The notes below the pieces were generated by a model. That model was not told the origin of the DNA and did no database searches. It saw only the letters and a list, made by a program, of their open reading frames with translations. A program made the position numbers and the translations under genes. From contig NC_046677.1 in assembly GCF_003369915.1 (NCBI RefSeq), positions 7,130,001-7,194,000 of the forward strand: a stretch of 64,000 bases of DNA. The letters are read 5' to 3'. This stretch comes from Drosophila miranda (taxonomy: Eukaryota > Arthropoda > Insecta > Diptera > Drosophilidae). Every line of letters begins with the position of its first letter. The first letter of the stretch is position 1. This document shows positions 14,201 to 26,227 of the stretch, one piece after another.

Positions 14201-14220
14201 TATCGATAAGGTAACACTGG
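14201..14220 (+). promoter_or_regulatory. HemK1 core promoter: DRE plus degenerate motif 1
   Basis: TATCGATA (14201-14208) is a perfect DRE. AAGGTAACACTGG next to it is a one-base variant of motif 1. The start codon lies 58 bp downstream, so the 5' UTR is short. Confidence 0.6.
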
Positions 14221-14277
14221 ACTGCATTGCAGTCAAAATTTGTTGATAAAATAGAAATTAGATAATAAGGCTAAATT

Positions 14278-15413
14278 ATGTTTAAATACTTGACACGGTC
14301 AGTGCGCCTGACCTCGCGGGCACTCACGCATTATAATTATGCTACCAGCAGCGGCAGCACCAGCGGAAGTGGGAAAAATTCCACTAGCGGACAATTGGTT
14401 GCCGTAACCAAGGCTATGGAGGGATGGTCGCAGAAGCTGCAGGACGCTGGCGTCTCAGACACCGAATTCAATTTGAAATGTATTGTGTCGCATGTGCTGA
14501 AGCGTAAATTTGTAAAGTATCAGTCAGAAAATAGCATTCAAGACACATTGGATGGCCACAACTAACCTCACTTATCCCCCCCTTCACAGAACACTGTTCC
14601 CGACAACTTTTCCCAGCTGCAATTCGATCAGAAACAACTGGCAGACTTTGAGCGCTTTCTGGAGGCTCGCTGTGCCCGTATGCCGCTGCAGCACATTATC
14701 GGCGAATGGGATTTCTTAGACATTACCTTAAAGACAGCGCCCACTGTGTTCATTCCACGCCCCGAGACGGAGGAGTTTGTGCGTCTGGTCATTGAGAACT
14801 ACAAAGATGTGAAGCATGTGAATATGCTGGAAGTGGGCTGTGGGTCGGGCGCCATGTCACTGTCCATGCTGCATGCACTGCCGCAGGTTGAGGCCACGGC
14901 CATTGAGCGGAGTAAGGCGGCCACTGTTTTGGCTGCGGAGAATGCCAAGTTGTTGGGTCTTCAGGACCGTTTCCAGGTGCACAATCACACCATGGAGGAG
15001 GACCAGTACATGCCAGCGCCACTGAAGGACAAGAAGTACGATTTGATCATATCGAATCCGCCCTACGTGAAGACCGAGGAGTTTCAGTTTCTCCACCCCG
15101 AAGTGGTTGTGTGAGTCCAAGCCTCAGCTTAATGATGATTATATAAAGCTATAGCTTTCATTCTCTTGTTAGGTATGAGAACCTCAATGCCTTGGATGGC
15201 GGCTCGGATGGTTTGAGAGTGGCTCGCCTGGTCTTTGATCTGGCCTGCCGGCATTTGCATTCCGGGGGCAAACTCTGGCTGGAGCTGGGCAACGAGCATC
15301 CGCCGCTGGTTAAAACGATAATGCATCTCAAGTACGAGGGTCGCCTCAACTTTGTGGGCAGCTATTACGATCAGTACAAGCGCGAGAGATTTGTACAAAT
15401 TGAGAAGGTCTAG
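14278..15413 (+). CDS. HemK1: HemK-type N5-glutamine methyltransferase, probably mitochondrial
   Basis: Three exons (14278-14511, 14590-15110, 15173-15413) join to 331 residues. HemK/PrmC enzymes methylate the glutamine of the GGQ motif in peptide-release factors using S-adenosylmethionine; the mitochondrial form (HEMK1/MTRF1L pathway) acts on mitochondrial release factors. The catalytic signature NPPY starts near residue 234. The SAM motif LEVGCGSGAMSLSM lies near residue 157, preceded by the family blocks MPLQHIIGEWDF and VFIPRPETEEFV. The first 40 residues are rich in Arg, Ser and Thr with few acids (MFKYLTRSVRLTSRAL), which fits a mitochondrial presequence. The first donor (TTT|GTAAAG) is chosen because it gives phase 0 and a 78-bp intron; nearby alternatives would shift the frame. 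Confidence 0.93.
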
Positions 15414-17660
15414 ATCTAGTCTGGACACTGGATAGAACACGGCTTGGCATTTGCTAGTGACCTATTTATGACATAATTAATGCAATTACTATTTAGTCTA
15501 TGCCTAAGCATTTAGCTGTGATTTTAACGACAACCTCACACTCAGCCTGCAACCTGCCCAGAGGCTCATATATAGTATATTTATATATATATATATATTC
15601 AATATATATTGCACTTTAATCCTTCAACGATCTTTTCAAATATACCCCAACATAAGCTGGCAACGCATGTAGCTTTAAGCACAAGCGAAGCGAGAGAAAG
15701 CTTTTTTTGTGGGGACGGACGGTCGGGACGCAGCAACAAGTGTGTTTGAAGCCCCACGGTGGCGTGGCGGCTCTGTTCAGTAGAGAATCGAAGCTCGCCG
15801 CGCTCGAAGCGGATCTGCGGGAGTCGTTGAACGCGGATCTGTATTACTGTCGTCGCCGTGCCGTCTCCGTTGGCGTTGCCGTCGCCGTGGCTATTCAATT
15901 CAATTGACGATCTGCGGATCTGTGTGGTGTGTTGTTTTGTGCTGTGATGTGCGTTTTGTCTAACTTTCAAGTATATCTGTTATTGCTAATTAATTATAAT
16001 TAACGAATGAGCAAAATTATAATTAAAGGCTGAATTTCAGCAAAAATCACAATAAGCGGTTAAGCGAAGAAGTCGCGAATCAAATAAAAAAAAAAACACG
16101 TTAGACAAGAAATCGGTTTTTCAAAAAAAACACAAAACCAATATATACTGCACGCATTCAGAGCCGTACTCGTACTCGCATGTACTGCCAAACTTCATGT
16201 TGAAGGCGATTTGGATTTTGCGGATTGGATTGTATTGGAAACTTTTGGAAACCGTTTACATTGAAATCGTGACCATTTATTTAATGCGTTTGTCTTGTTT
16301 GATCGACTGCAATTTGTGTGTCAATTGTGTGTGTGTGAGTGTGTCTACTGTGCGTGTTCGTGCGTAAACCATGAAATGTTTAATAATTGAAAACCAAAAT
16401 CAAGTTTAGAGTTTCGTTTTCGTTTTGCGATTCTTTGGCGGGACTGGTTTACGTGTGTAATATTTCGCACACTTTCAATATTTATTGTCGCTGGCGGCTG
16501 TGCTCCCCTTTTTGATAATTGCGAAAAACAAACTGAATAAACAAGAGATTCAACAACGATTTTTCTGCTCTCAGCGGCTATGCAAATAGGAATAACCACA
16601 ATACGATAATGACAACAGAGACCCACAGGCAGAGAGAGAGGGCGAGAGAGATACAGATGCACACCCAGATAGTACTACCACCACCACTAAAAGCTCATCT
16701 GGCGGTGTAGTGTTTTCCGTGCCTCTTCCTCCTTTCAGCCGTAGCATAATATTAGCAGAGCGAAAGTTTTGCAGAGTCGTGCGCCGGTTTATGTTAACAA
16801 GTGTTTGGTGTATGGATCCCCGATCCGAGATCCCTACAGCTGCACTGTGTGTCAAGGCAGTGTGAAAAATATCTAAAAACCCATTTAGCTTAGACGTTTA
16901 AATCCCCCAGAGCTCACATGGCTCAGGGTCCCCGTTCCATTTGCATATACTACGTAAAGCCACAGAAAAGCGTCTAAAATCAAGATAATTCTTATCTAAT
17001 TTTGATGGCCTTTCCATACAAATACGGGGCTGGGAAACATTGAAAGTTAGATTTATTGCTTTTTACGCTTTTTGTAATACGTTTATTTAGTCAAACATTA
17101 AAGTTGTCCCGCGGGGATTCACCGATTGATGAATACATCAATCTAGTATTTTTTGTGGTTTTGAACGCTTCACTTTGCTTAATTTGCTTAATCTGTGCTT
17201 AAACAATGGGGCGGGGAAATAACAGGCAGTTAACACTTTCCCACAAACCTTTTAATCATCGTTCGCTTTCCAACCAACCACTGTCTCAGATGCAGAAAAA
17301 TTTGACAACTACGCGCTTTGCATGCCTAAGGAGGAGCGGAGCTGTTGCATAAATGAAAGTTTTTGGATAATACCAGTGGATAGCACACACAGACAGAACG
17401 AGAGAGAGAGGATTGGAGTCCACTCACGTTGCGGCCGGCCATCGATGAGGCGGATACAAAGTCTATGTCACAACAGCAGCCGCGGCAGCAGAAGAAGCAG
17501 AAAATAATTTAAATGCTACGGCAGCAATTGAAGAGGCAACAATTAACAAAGACAACTGCAACGGCAGCATACTTGTAGGAAAACAAAGAGAAGAAGATAC
17601 AATATACATACATACATACAAAAGTATCTGTAGATTTCGATTCCGTGCTCCTGCAACAGA
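15414..17660 (+). other. Intergenic region and probable 5' UTR of the RCHY1-like gene
   Basis: The first 200 bp are the HemK1 3' end (TATATA-rich at 15572-15608). A GC-rich block at about 15705-15910 is a likely upstream exon or promoter. Polypurine runs and possible uORFs occur at 17291 and 17322; a pyrimidine-rich TGTCTCAG at 17283-17290 looks like a splice acceptor. The frame of the main coding exon is closed by a TAG a few codons before 17661. No other gene is supported. Confidence 0.4.
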
Positions 17661-20600
17661 ATGAAGAATCGCCAGAGGCAGCGCCGAATATCTCTCAATG
17701 AAAGCCACAACAAGTACAACCACATTGATGTACAAATATCTACCAATACAAAAGAACCCAATCAAGTCAATTTAAATTCATCGTCAAAGCTGTCGTCGAG
17801 AGCGAACTCACTGGAGGCTGCTGCTGCTGATGATGCTCCGCGTACGTCTCCGTCTCCGTCTCTGTCCCCGCCTGTTACTGTTCCTGTTTCCCAGATAGCA
17901 GCAGCAACACAACAAGAGCAACGTCTACAGCTGATTATGCCGCCTACAATCATGACGGGCGATTTTCCAACATACGTGAAGATGCGAAAATCCAAGTCCA
18001 CGCCAAGTCTCCTTCTCGAAGAGGAGCCGCCGGCCATTGTCTGGCGTCGCCACATCATCTCCCAGCCAAAAACCGCCTCGGAGGCTACCGAAACTGTCGC
18101 TACAGTCGACAGCAGCCACTGCATGGAAGTGGAACCCCAGCAACATGAACAATTTTCACGCTTCACCACCAGCAGCGGCAATAACGATAGTTGCAACAAC
18201 AAGTGCAGCAATGCGACGCCAACAACACCGGAGTCATTGCGCTTTGGATGTGCACACTATAAGCGACGTGCCATGTTTGTGGTAAGTGTCTCTATCATAC
18301 TGACTATAGAGGAAAAAAAATCATTCGAAAAACTATGAACACGTTCAGGAATCTCTGAGAGAATAGATACCAAACGAAATAGTGGAATTGCTAGTGGAAA
18401 AAATGCCCAGAAAGTAAGGAATACATTCATCTTTTTTGTTTCATTAACTGAAAGAATACTTTAGAGTTCAGAGGGTCTTCAGAGCCAGTGATTGATGAAG
18501 AGCTTAGAAACCTCTGAAAGAAAAGTTTCTAAATGAAACAACTCTCTAGATATAATGGAATTCCCTGTTGCTCAATAAAAAGAACACTTTTTCTAGAAGA
18601 GGAAAATTCGTTAGGCCTCAGTGGAAATAAATGTCTCAATAAATATTTCCCCACGCTATCCGTATTAATAACGAAATGCGATTCACATTAATATAAATTG
18701 ACTCAATATGCGGGTCTAACGCGACAGTAAAAAAAGTTACCAAAGAATTTTGAAACAATTCTTTATCAAAGGGTGCTCTTAGTCATTCGATTAGAATTGA
18801 ACAAGAGCTTGGCTCCCAGGGATTAACCATGGCATAAAAATACCCCTACTTATCGAGAATTCTTTCGGGGAACTCGGCTTTCCATGGATAACCATTTGAA
18901 TTATTATTATTATTCCCAATATCCATTTCTATATATTTGCGGGCAAGAAATTCCCATCAAATTCCCGTTAAAAGTCTAAGAATTTCGCACATTTTGAGGG
19001 AAAGTAATTTTGGCGCCAGAAGCCATCTGGTACTTTTGCTGTCGTCCAAGTGCTGTTGTAGCTCCAGCCCCCAAAATGGTATTCAAAGCTTTATTTATAT
19101 GTTTTTAAACAAACCAAGCAAATAAAGTGTCTGAAGTCTAAACAGAAACGAGTACCTCCAGTGTTTGATGTAATTTCAATTGAATGGAATTACTATTTGC
19201 ACGGAAATGGCGCGGACAGCCAAGGGGGAAGGTCTGTCTATCGGATATAAGTAGACACTGGTCTGGCAACAAATTAAACCGGATCGGCCCTCCGTCTGCT
19301 CCGATTCACAGTGAAAGAATTTCCACTGGGCAGGCCGGCAAGTGAGGCGAGCGCCCATTTAACACCTCCATTCTCCATTGATCTGGGCAAATAATGCGTG
19401 TATATCTTCTTTACTTTTTGTAGTTGTTGCTGGTGGGTCTAAGAAATTATGAACAATGTGAAATTGTGTATGCACATAAAGCAATCGTTCCCCCGGTAAT
19501 ATCCCAGGTCTTTACTCTGCCAATTAGGAGGCACCAGAGACATAATTATTGAGAGGTGATAAGTAGGGTATGGGATACTCGTACAGTTGATATACGATAA
19601 TATTTATGTAGGCGATGGAGAAAAAATGACTCAATGCAAGGGAAAGTAGAAGTACAGGCAGGAAAATTTTGGAAAATATGAAAGGAAATGGAAAAGTTTT
19701 CAAAATTCAATTAGGAAGATGATCATAATGAGGGTGGAGATATTTAGAGTTCCAAGTAAGATCCAGAATAGCATCTTCAAGAATAAAAATTGCTGTACAA
19801 ATTTCTGTAGTACACTATAATTTTTCATCATAAAGCAGAAATTTATTTCCAAGCTTTATAGCTCTCTAAATAAATGCCACGTATAGGAAATGGAAAAGTT
19901 TTTGATCATCATGATTTTGGGGGGAGATCTTCACAATTTCAAGTAATATTCAGAGAAGCATCTCCAAACATGAAATTGCTATACAAATTCCTGAGTACAA
20001 CCCATCGTAAAAATGAAGAATTTTGTCTGATATAACAGAAATTTACTTCCAAGCTTTATAGCTCCCTAAAAAAAAAGTCACGTATAGCCGTACTGCGCCC
20101 AAATCTGTCCTAAATATCTCACAATTTTAAGGGTCTTTCGATCTACTTCTGCTTTTGTATGTACACGTATTACAACCAGTGGAATAATGTGATACTAACA
20201 CTCGTAATATTCCAGGAGACAGAATTTTCCAACGTATGAGAAGCCGTACAGTATTTGCATTTTACTGAAATGTTGAATCAGGTGGAGTTTTTGTTTTGTT
20301 TTAAATACTTAATATTTATACTGGGTGGGTGTGTGTGTGTGTGTGTTTTTGTAAGCTGAACAATGCGTGAAATTAATTTATGCATACCTGTGGATTTAAG
20401 CTCAATGTTAAGAACACAAGTGGAGCAATGCCCGCCTTTACTTACCCCTCAAACAAAAGTACGAGTACGAGTCTGTATATATTCTTCAGAGATCTTGTAT
20501 TAATTTATCATAGAACCTTGCTGTTACTTAACTTCTGTCTTTGTCTGGGCCAAATATATGTATTCTGGAAAGAAATAATATGATCATTAGTGAAACACAG

Positions 20601-22627
20601 CCATAAAATCCCACTTTTTTTTTTGGGATGGAGGAGAAACACACAAAGAAACCGGATTTAAAGATGCTTCTACTCCGTTTTCTGTATTTCAAGTGTTATC
20701 ATCACAGCAAAGTTGAAAGAATACCAGAATACATACAGACATATACGAAAAAAAAGGTTGTTAAAGTTATAAATAATCCTCAAAGATAGTACGAGGTGGA
20801 GAGCTGTACCAGATATAGCATTACGATTGTGGGCGTCTCACTTTTGACATAGTATAAATAGAACAAATGCAAGAGTTCTTGGGTTTTGTAAGTTACAGAG
20901 CAGACACGTAGAAACGTGTGACGAGGGGTAGATAACAGATAAATTATAAATTAAATCCATCTTTAACCCTACTCCACGACAAAGTCCGAAACCTGATCCA
21001 TATGAACACACAAATACCAAATACGTTTGGTCTTTATCTTTATCATAACCAAATGTTGATAATTGGTCGGGCGAATCAATTAGCAAACATCTAATGAACC
21101 GACGACACGGGTAGCTTTGGGGTATCGTATGGGGTCTTTACAAGTGATTTGATTAGGGCTCCATAATTCCTACAACGCAGGAGAGCCTTTGCTTTCGACT
21201 GCAATATTTATGATAATGCTAAGAGCAGACCAGTAGCTCCGACGCCAAACGACGATTGATTTGCTTTTAAGCCCTCAGACGTCACTCATTTTGTGCTCCG
21301 TTTCCAGGCAGATTTCTTTGATTAGCAACTCAATTTGAGAATTAGTACATGTGTCACCGCGACGCCTGCTAATGAATTATGTTTGTTCAGTCCTTGACTG
21401 TGGAAACTCAAGGCGGAATATTTTCAGATTTACTGTAGGATAACTAATTTTTCATTCCATAATCGATTTCTTCGCTTTCTTTTAGACTCCGTGCTGCAAT
21501 AAGTTCTACAAGTGCCGGTTCTGCCACGATGAGAACGAGACCCATCACTTCGATCGGAAGACACTCACAGAACTCATCTGCTCCGAGTGCAACACGCGGC
21601 AGACGGTGCAAGAGCAATGCGAGAACTGTGGCGTGAGATTTGGCAAGGTAACGGGTCACTCACTGGCTGTGCCTTACTCTAAGTGATTCCTTGGATAACC
21701 ATGCTCCTCTTTTGCAGTATACATGCCTCATATGCAATCTATTTGATGACGCGGACAAGCAGCAATATCATTGTCATGGCTGTGGCATCTGTCGCATTGG
21801 CGGCGCTGACAATTTCTTTCACTGCGAGGTCTGCAACATGTGTCTGCCCATCCAGCTGAAGATCGATGGCCATCGGGTGAGTCCACTCCCCCAAATTAAG
21901 AGCACTTTCAGCGCCAAGTATAGATACATGTGGATTGACCTCCGCGTAATTTGAAAGCCGATTAAAGAAATCGCCAGCTTGCATATTAATTTTGTGTCAA
22001 TTCATAGCCGAAACCGGTTGCCTAATTGCTTTTTGTGGCTCGCGATTTAGTTGAGTGGTTATGAATGTCAAAACTGTTCAACAGATAACTTAATTAATTG
22101 GCCAGCAATTCGCTGAAGATTTGAATCTTTAATTAATGGAGCGTTCCTTGTTTTGGTTTTTGTTTTCCAGTGCGTGGAAAACATCTCCCGGTCGCACTGT
22201 CCTGTTTGCTTGGGCGACATACACACCTCGCGCATTCCTTGCCACATTCCCGACTGCGGCCATCTGCTGCACAAGATGTGTTTCGATCAGCTCCTGGCCT
22301 CAGGCCACTACACCTGCCCCACCTGCCAGACCTCGCTGATCGACATGACGGCGCTGTGGGAGTATCTGGACGATCAGGCCCTACGCATGCCCGTGACGCT
22401 CAAGTACGAGAACCAGCGAGTGCATATCTTCTGCAACGATTGTCACAAGGTGAGCGTCGAGTGTCTACCTAAGGTAGGGATATCTCTATCTCTATTTTGT
22501 ATTGCAGACTTGCAAAACCAAATTTCATTTCATCGGACTCAAGTGCGTGCACTGCGGCGCCTACAACACCACACAGGATGTAAAGCGTCGCCTCTCTCTG
22601 GTCACCGATGAGCCATCCTCGGCATGA
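17661..22627 (+). CDS. CG16947: RCHY1/Pirh2-like CHY-zinc-finger and RING E3 ubiquitin ligase
   Basis: Five exons (17661-18281, 21486-21647, 21718-21876, 22171-22449, 22508-22627) join in frame to 446 residues. The family joins a CHY zinc finger, a CTCHY finger, a RING-H2 domain and a zinc ribbon, and ubiquitinates substrates such as p53 in mammals. The CHY finger begins FGCAHYKRR near residue 194 and continues CCNKFYKCRFCHDENE with the HH and CxxC pairs. The CTCHY part has YTCLICNLFDD and YHCHGCGICR. The RING (about 323-365) reads HCPVCLGDI ... CGHLLHKMC ... CPTC. The C-terminal ribbon has CNDCHK and CVHCGAYN. Residues 1-190 are a low-complexity Ser/Gln/Pro/Asn-rich extension absent from the mammalian protein. 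Intron 1 is 3.2 kb, the others short. The gene number is recalled, not checked. Confidence 0.93.
18282..21485 (+). other. RCHY1-like gene, intron 1
   Basis: A 3.2-kb intron (GTAAGT to CTTTTAG). It contains a tandem duplication at 19684-20086, a short (GT)n tract at 20330-20346 and otherwise AT-rich sequence. No nested gene is supported; the open frames inside are short and unlike any family I recognise. Confidence 0.6.
19684..20086 (+). repeat. Diverged tandem duplication, two units of about 201 bp
   Basis: Unit 1 (19684-19885) and unit 2 (19886-20086) both start GGAAATGGAAAAGTTTT, both contain AAATTGCT(G/A)TACAAATT and AGAAATTTA(T/C)TTCCAAGC, and both end CACGTATA. They lie head to tail without a gap and differ at many positions, so the duplication is old. 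Confidence 0.8.
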
Positions 22628-22990
22628 TATCCTTCCGCAGCAGCCCCATCCGCAACAACAGCAACAGGAAATCTCTTGCCATGCTACCCATATTCGAACT
22701 AAATTGTTATTACACACAAACTGAAATCGTAACGCATTGAATTTAGACCAAATTCGAGCTGGTATCGAATATAATACACACACATACACACACCCACAAA
22801 AAGGCTCCCTAAATCATTTTACAATTATAGTTACACTTACACCTAAAATTTCCAAGAAAATTAATTAAATTTACTCTCGAATTTTAACTTTATCCTGACC
22901 GCAAAAACAAATCCATTTGTGTAAATCTCGAATTTTTCGATAAGCAAGACTTGTGTAAAATCATAGAATTACTTACTTACGAGTATTTTC

Positions 22991-22996
22991 AATAAA
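22991..22996 (+). terminator. Polyadenylation signal, RCHY1-like gene
   Basis: AATAAA followed by an A-rich run, 364 bp after the stop codon. Confidence 0.55.
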
Positions 22997-23088
22997 AAAA
23001 AGAAGAGAACTTAAGCTAAATAATGAGTAAATCGATTATGGATTGGGGTAACCCAAGCAGAAGCGATTTTTGTTACATTAGGATTCAC

Positions 23089-23094
23089 TTTATT
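23089..23094 (-). terminator. Polyadenylation signal, frj
   Basis: TTTATT on the plus strand reads AATAAA on the minus strand, about 335 bp beyond the frj stop codon. It faces the signal of the convergent gene. Confidence 0.5.
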
Positions 23095-23428
23095 TTGGTT
23101 AACATATGTGATCTACAAACTAATTTCATTTAATATCATCATCTTTTCCCGGATAAAATATGGATGGTTATGCATATGGAAGGTAGGCTTCAACTGTTAG
23201 ACATGGAAGTAGTTACATAAATGTACATAGTTGGGCCTGATATTGTTGAATATAACTTTAGAACTTTAACAAGCAAATGGTGCCTTGATCGGTGTCGTTT
23301 ATAATAGATATTTAGCCATGTAGTGGCGAAGACGTTTGCAGTCTCTACCATTGGACTTAATGGAACACTTAACAATTGGGTGACTTCTTTTGTATTTGAA
23401 CTGCCTTTTAAAGCTAATCCAATAGAAA

Positions 23429-25477
23429 TCACTGCGCTTTCTTTTCCTCCACTGCAGCAGTGTCTCCACCAGCTGCACGCTTCTGCCTGCGACGTTCGGC
23501 TGCCTTCCTTTGGTTTGTGAGGATAAAGCCGAGTCCAATCATCGCCGCCCAGCAGATGTATCCAATGTGATACACAGAGCTATAGAAACGCCAAATGTTG
23601 CCGAACGAGGAGAGCAGGAAGGCCACGCCCAAGTAGCTGAAGGCGAACCACTTGAATATCCAGAAGAGCACATCGATGACGGTCCGTACCGGGCCAGTGG
23701 CATCCTTGCGCACCAGCTTGTTCCACATATCCTCCAGGGAGACATAGAAGGGAGCGCCCATGATGCAGAAATAGTGTCCCGGCCGGAATCCGTGCCAGTA
23801 GGCCGAGCAGAGCAAAGTGGCACCCGTTCTAAAAGGTTTTCGAGAGCATGTTAATACGGAAACTGAACGAGAGATCTATAAATATCAACACTACGGTTGA
23901 ATACCTGCCAACCCTGCGATCAGTGGCAATGGAAAGAACAATTACAATAGCGAGTATACAATACAACTAGCAATAAAGCCACAAAAGCGGTCTACAGCGC
24001 TATGAAATTATCATTGGAACAGTACCAATGCATTTTCATAGCATCATATAACCACAGAACCCTCATCACCCACCTGTACTTCTTGCTGGGAAACAGCTTG
24101 TAGACATTGACGGCCAGCCAGTACTGCACGCAGACATTCCAGTGCTTCATGCCCTCGCGGAAGGTCCAGCATCGCTCCACTTCCATCACTCGGGTATTGA
24201 CAATCGTGGTAAAGTTGTAGGTATGCTTGTCGGCATCGCGTTTCAAGTGCTGATAGCGCTTGCGGGGTCCCTCGCCATTGTTGGCATCAGCCTCGTCCGG
24301 ATAGGCCCCAAACCCGGCCATTGTGCAGACGCACTCACTGAGGGTCAGACCCGTGTAGATTCGTGCCCGGAATGTGAAGAAGGTGGGCCACACATACAGC
24401 AGCCGGTAGACAAATGAGCGATCATTGTAGAACTCATCGCTCAAAGCATACTGGAAAGGGGAAAATGTATTAAATGGGCTGTGAATAGAGGCGTAAAAGG
24501 ACTCACATCCAGGGGCCAAACGTAGTTGGTGGCCAGATACAGGGCGCAGTAGAAGGAGGCACATTTGAGCTTCTCAATGGTGGCATCAATGCACGGGGCA
24601 TGCGTCTTAAATGGCATATCGAAGTAGTCCCTATATGTGCGATAGCGATAGTAGGGGCCTGGTAAGAAGAATTTTGAGATTAGTCTATCGTTTGATCATC
24701 GTTTACAGCACTTGTGGAAGTCGTGTTCTTATGCCAGATACACGTTTTCTATCAGTAATTGCGGCAGCCACTCAATAAGGCGGACTTTGATATCAGCACA
24801 CAGTGAATTCAAATGATTGGAAATGTTCTCTACCTGTTAGAACCCCGATGTAATTGAAGCTATAGTGCACTATTTCAGCGGCTGTCAATTGCTGCAGCTC
24901 CAGATCGTAGTCGGTGATCTCAATGGGACTTTCGCTGTTCACGTCCCGCTGAGCGTTCTTGTCCTGTTCATCCTTTTCGCGTATGCGTTTCCAGGCGGCT
25001 GTTTTTTCAAAGGCAATACCCGAGACCTGGCGCAGAAAGTGAAGCGTGAAATCAATCACCTCATTATTATGCAACTAACCTTAAGTGTAAGTATCATTTG
25101 TATCATGTTCGTGTGCCCAGGAATGCTCCAGTAGAAGTCAAACAGCCGGAAGAACACCAGGTAGCCAAACATTATGAGAAATGTAACCAAATGGCATTTG
25201 CTGGAGGATAAATTCCCAAGTAATTATCATAATTAGATGCGTTTATCTATGCAGAAACTCACCTTGGATGCACTAGCAGCACACTGGCGGTGCCCAAGGC
25301 CAAGGATGCAATGCAATGCAGGCTGTGGAGCGGGCCCGACACAATGACCACCACAATCACACCCAGTGCCGTAGATACCATTTTGCGTTGGGCCTCATCG
25401 CGCACCTTCCGCACATAATTGCCGGCCCCGATGCAGGCCAGCAGGCAGATTACATAGATGACGTCGTCTATGCTCAT
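23429..25477 (-). CDS. frj: Farjavit, MBOAT7-like lysophosphatidylinositol acyltransferase
   Basis: Six exons on the minus strand (25477-25263, 25200-25080, 25026-24834, 24658-24507, 24450-24074, 23828-23429) join in frame to 485 residues. MBOAT7/LPIAT1 enzymes are multi-pass ER-membrane proteins that move an acyl chain, usually arachidonate-type, onto lysophosphatidylinositol. The sequence aligns with human MBOAT7 throughout: MSIDDVIYVICLL at the start, TGPYYRYRTYRDYF, FTFRARIYTGLTLSECVC, AAGFGAYP-like MAGFGAYP, and FREGMKHWNVCVQYWL carrying the conserved Asn. The catalytic His is in SAYWHGFRPGHY, near residue 365. The tail is charged (QRKAAERRRQKRA...EEKKAQ). Introns are 53-245 bp. The symbol rests on recalled synteny with mmy in D. 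melanogaster. Confidence 0.94.
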
Positions 25478-26227
25478 TTTCTATATTGATTTGGCAGCCG
25501 CGTTGCGTTGCGGCTATCTCCCTGGAAAATCGTTCTTTGTTTTTGTTTATGTTGTTGTTGGTACGAGAAAACGAGTGCTGTAAAACGACACCCCTTAGCC
25601 AGTAAAAACCATATATTACCGCGCCTAACAGTCACCACATAAATACTGATATAGGTTAACAGCGTTGCGTTTAACACTAACAAAGCACCTGTTAGTGCTA
25701 GTGCACAACAGCTGATTGGTATACAAATCGGATTTTGCGGGCGTATTGGGAAGTACGGTTGGGATTTGAAATTACAAGTAAGACGGCGTTCCAAAAAGTT
25801 CCTTCGAAATTTCAGCAAAAACAGTTTGGAGGCGTCTCAAGGCAACAGGTGAAGACGATTGGATCTTGGATGGTATTGGTAACTGCCCAACCTGCTCGGC
25901 TGACGGTCATTGTTCCGCACCTGGACCTGACATACTTTCCAGCAAAATAAGGCCAAACAATCCATGGCCCCTAGTTCAGCTGCTGTAGAAGAGGCCATCC
26001 GCAGCCATCTGTAGCAATCGCGAAAGGAGTTCCAAGGGAACTTGACTGTCTTGGAGAGTAGTGGGTGTAGTGAATAACTTAAAGTAGTTTTAGCTAGTTA
26101 CATACATAGGAAAACGTTTTAGTAATTAATAATTTCGTTGCCGTTGCCAAACAAAATGGGCGAAATAACTGTAAACATATAAAATAATAAGATTGTAATT
26201 TAATTTATTTCTTGTATTAATGGCAAA
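25478..26227. other. frj upstream region and flank of a LINE insertion
   Basis: Contains the frj promoter on the minus strand. A plus-strand open frame at 25735-25950 (71 codons) is followed by sequence with no recognised homology; a CAA|GTAAGA donor-like site inside it at about 25770 hints at a divergent transcript. I would not annotate a protein here. Confidence 0.35.

Larger units (their letters stand above)
22628..23428. other. Convergent 3' ends of the RCHY1-like gene and frj
   Basis: The two genes face each other. Plus-strand AATAAA at 22991-22996 and minus-strand AATAAA at 23094-23089 define 3' UTRs of about 370 and 340 bp that nearly meet. CA-rich repeats lie at 22775-22797. No gene is seen between them. 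Confidence 0.5.
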
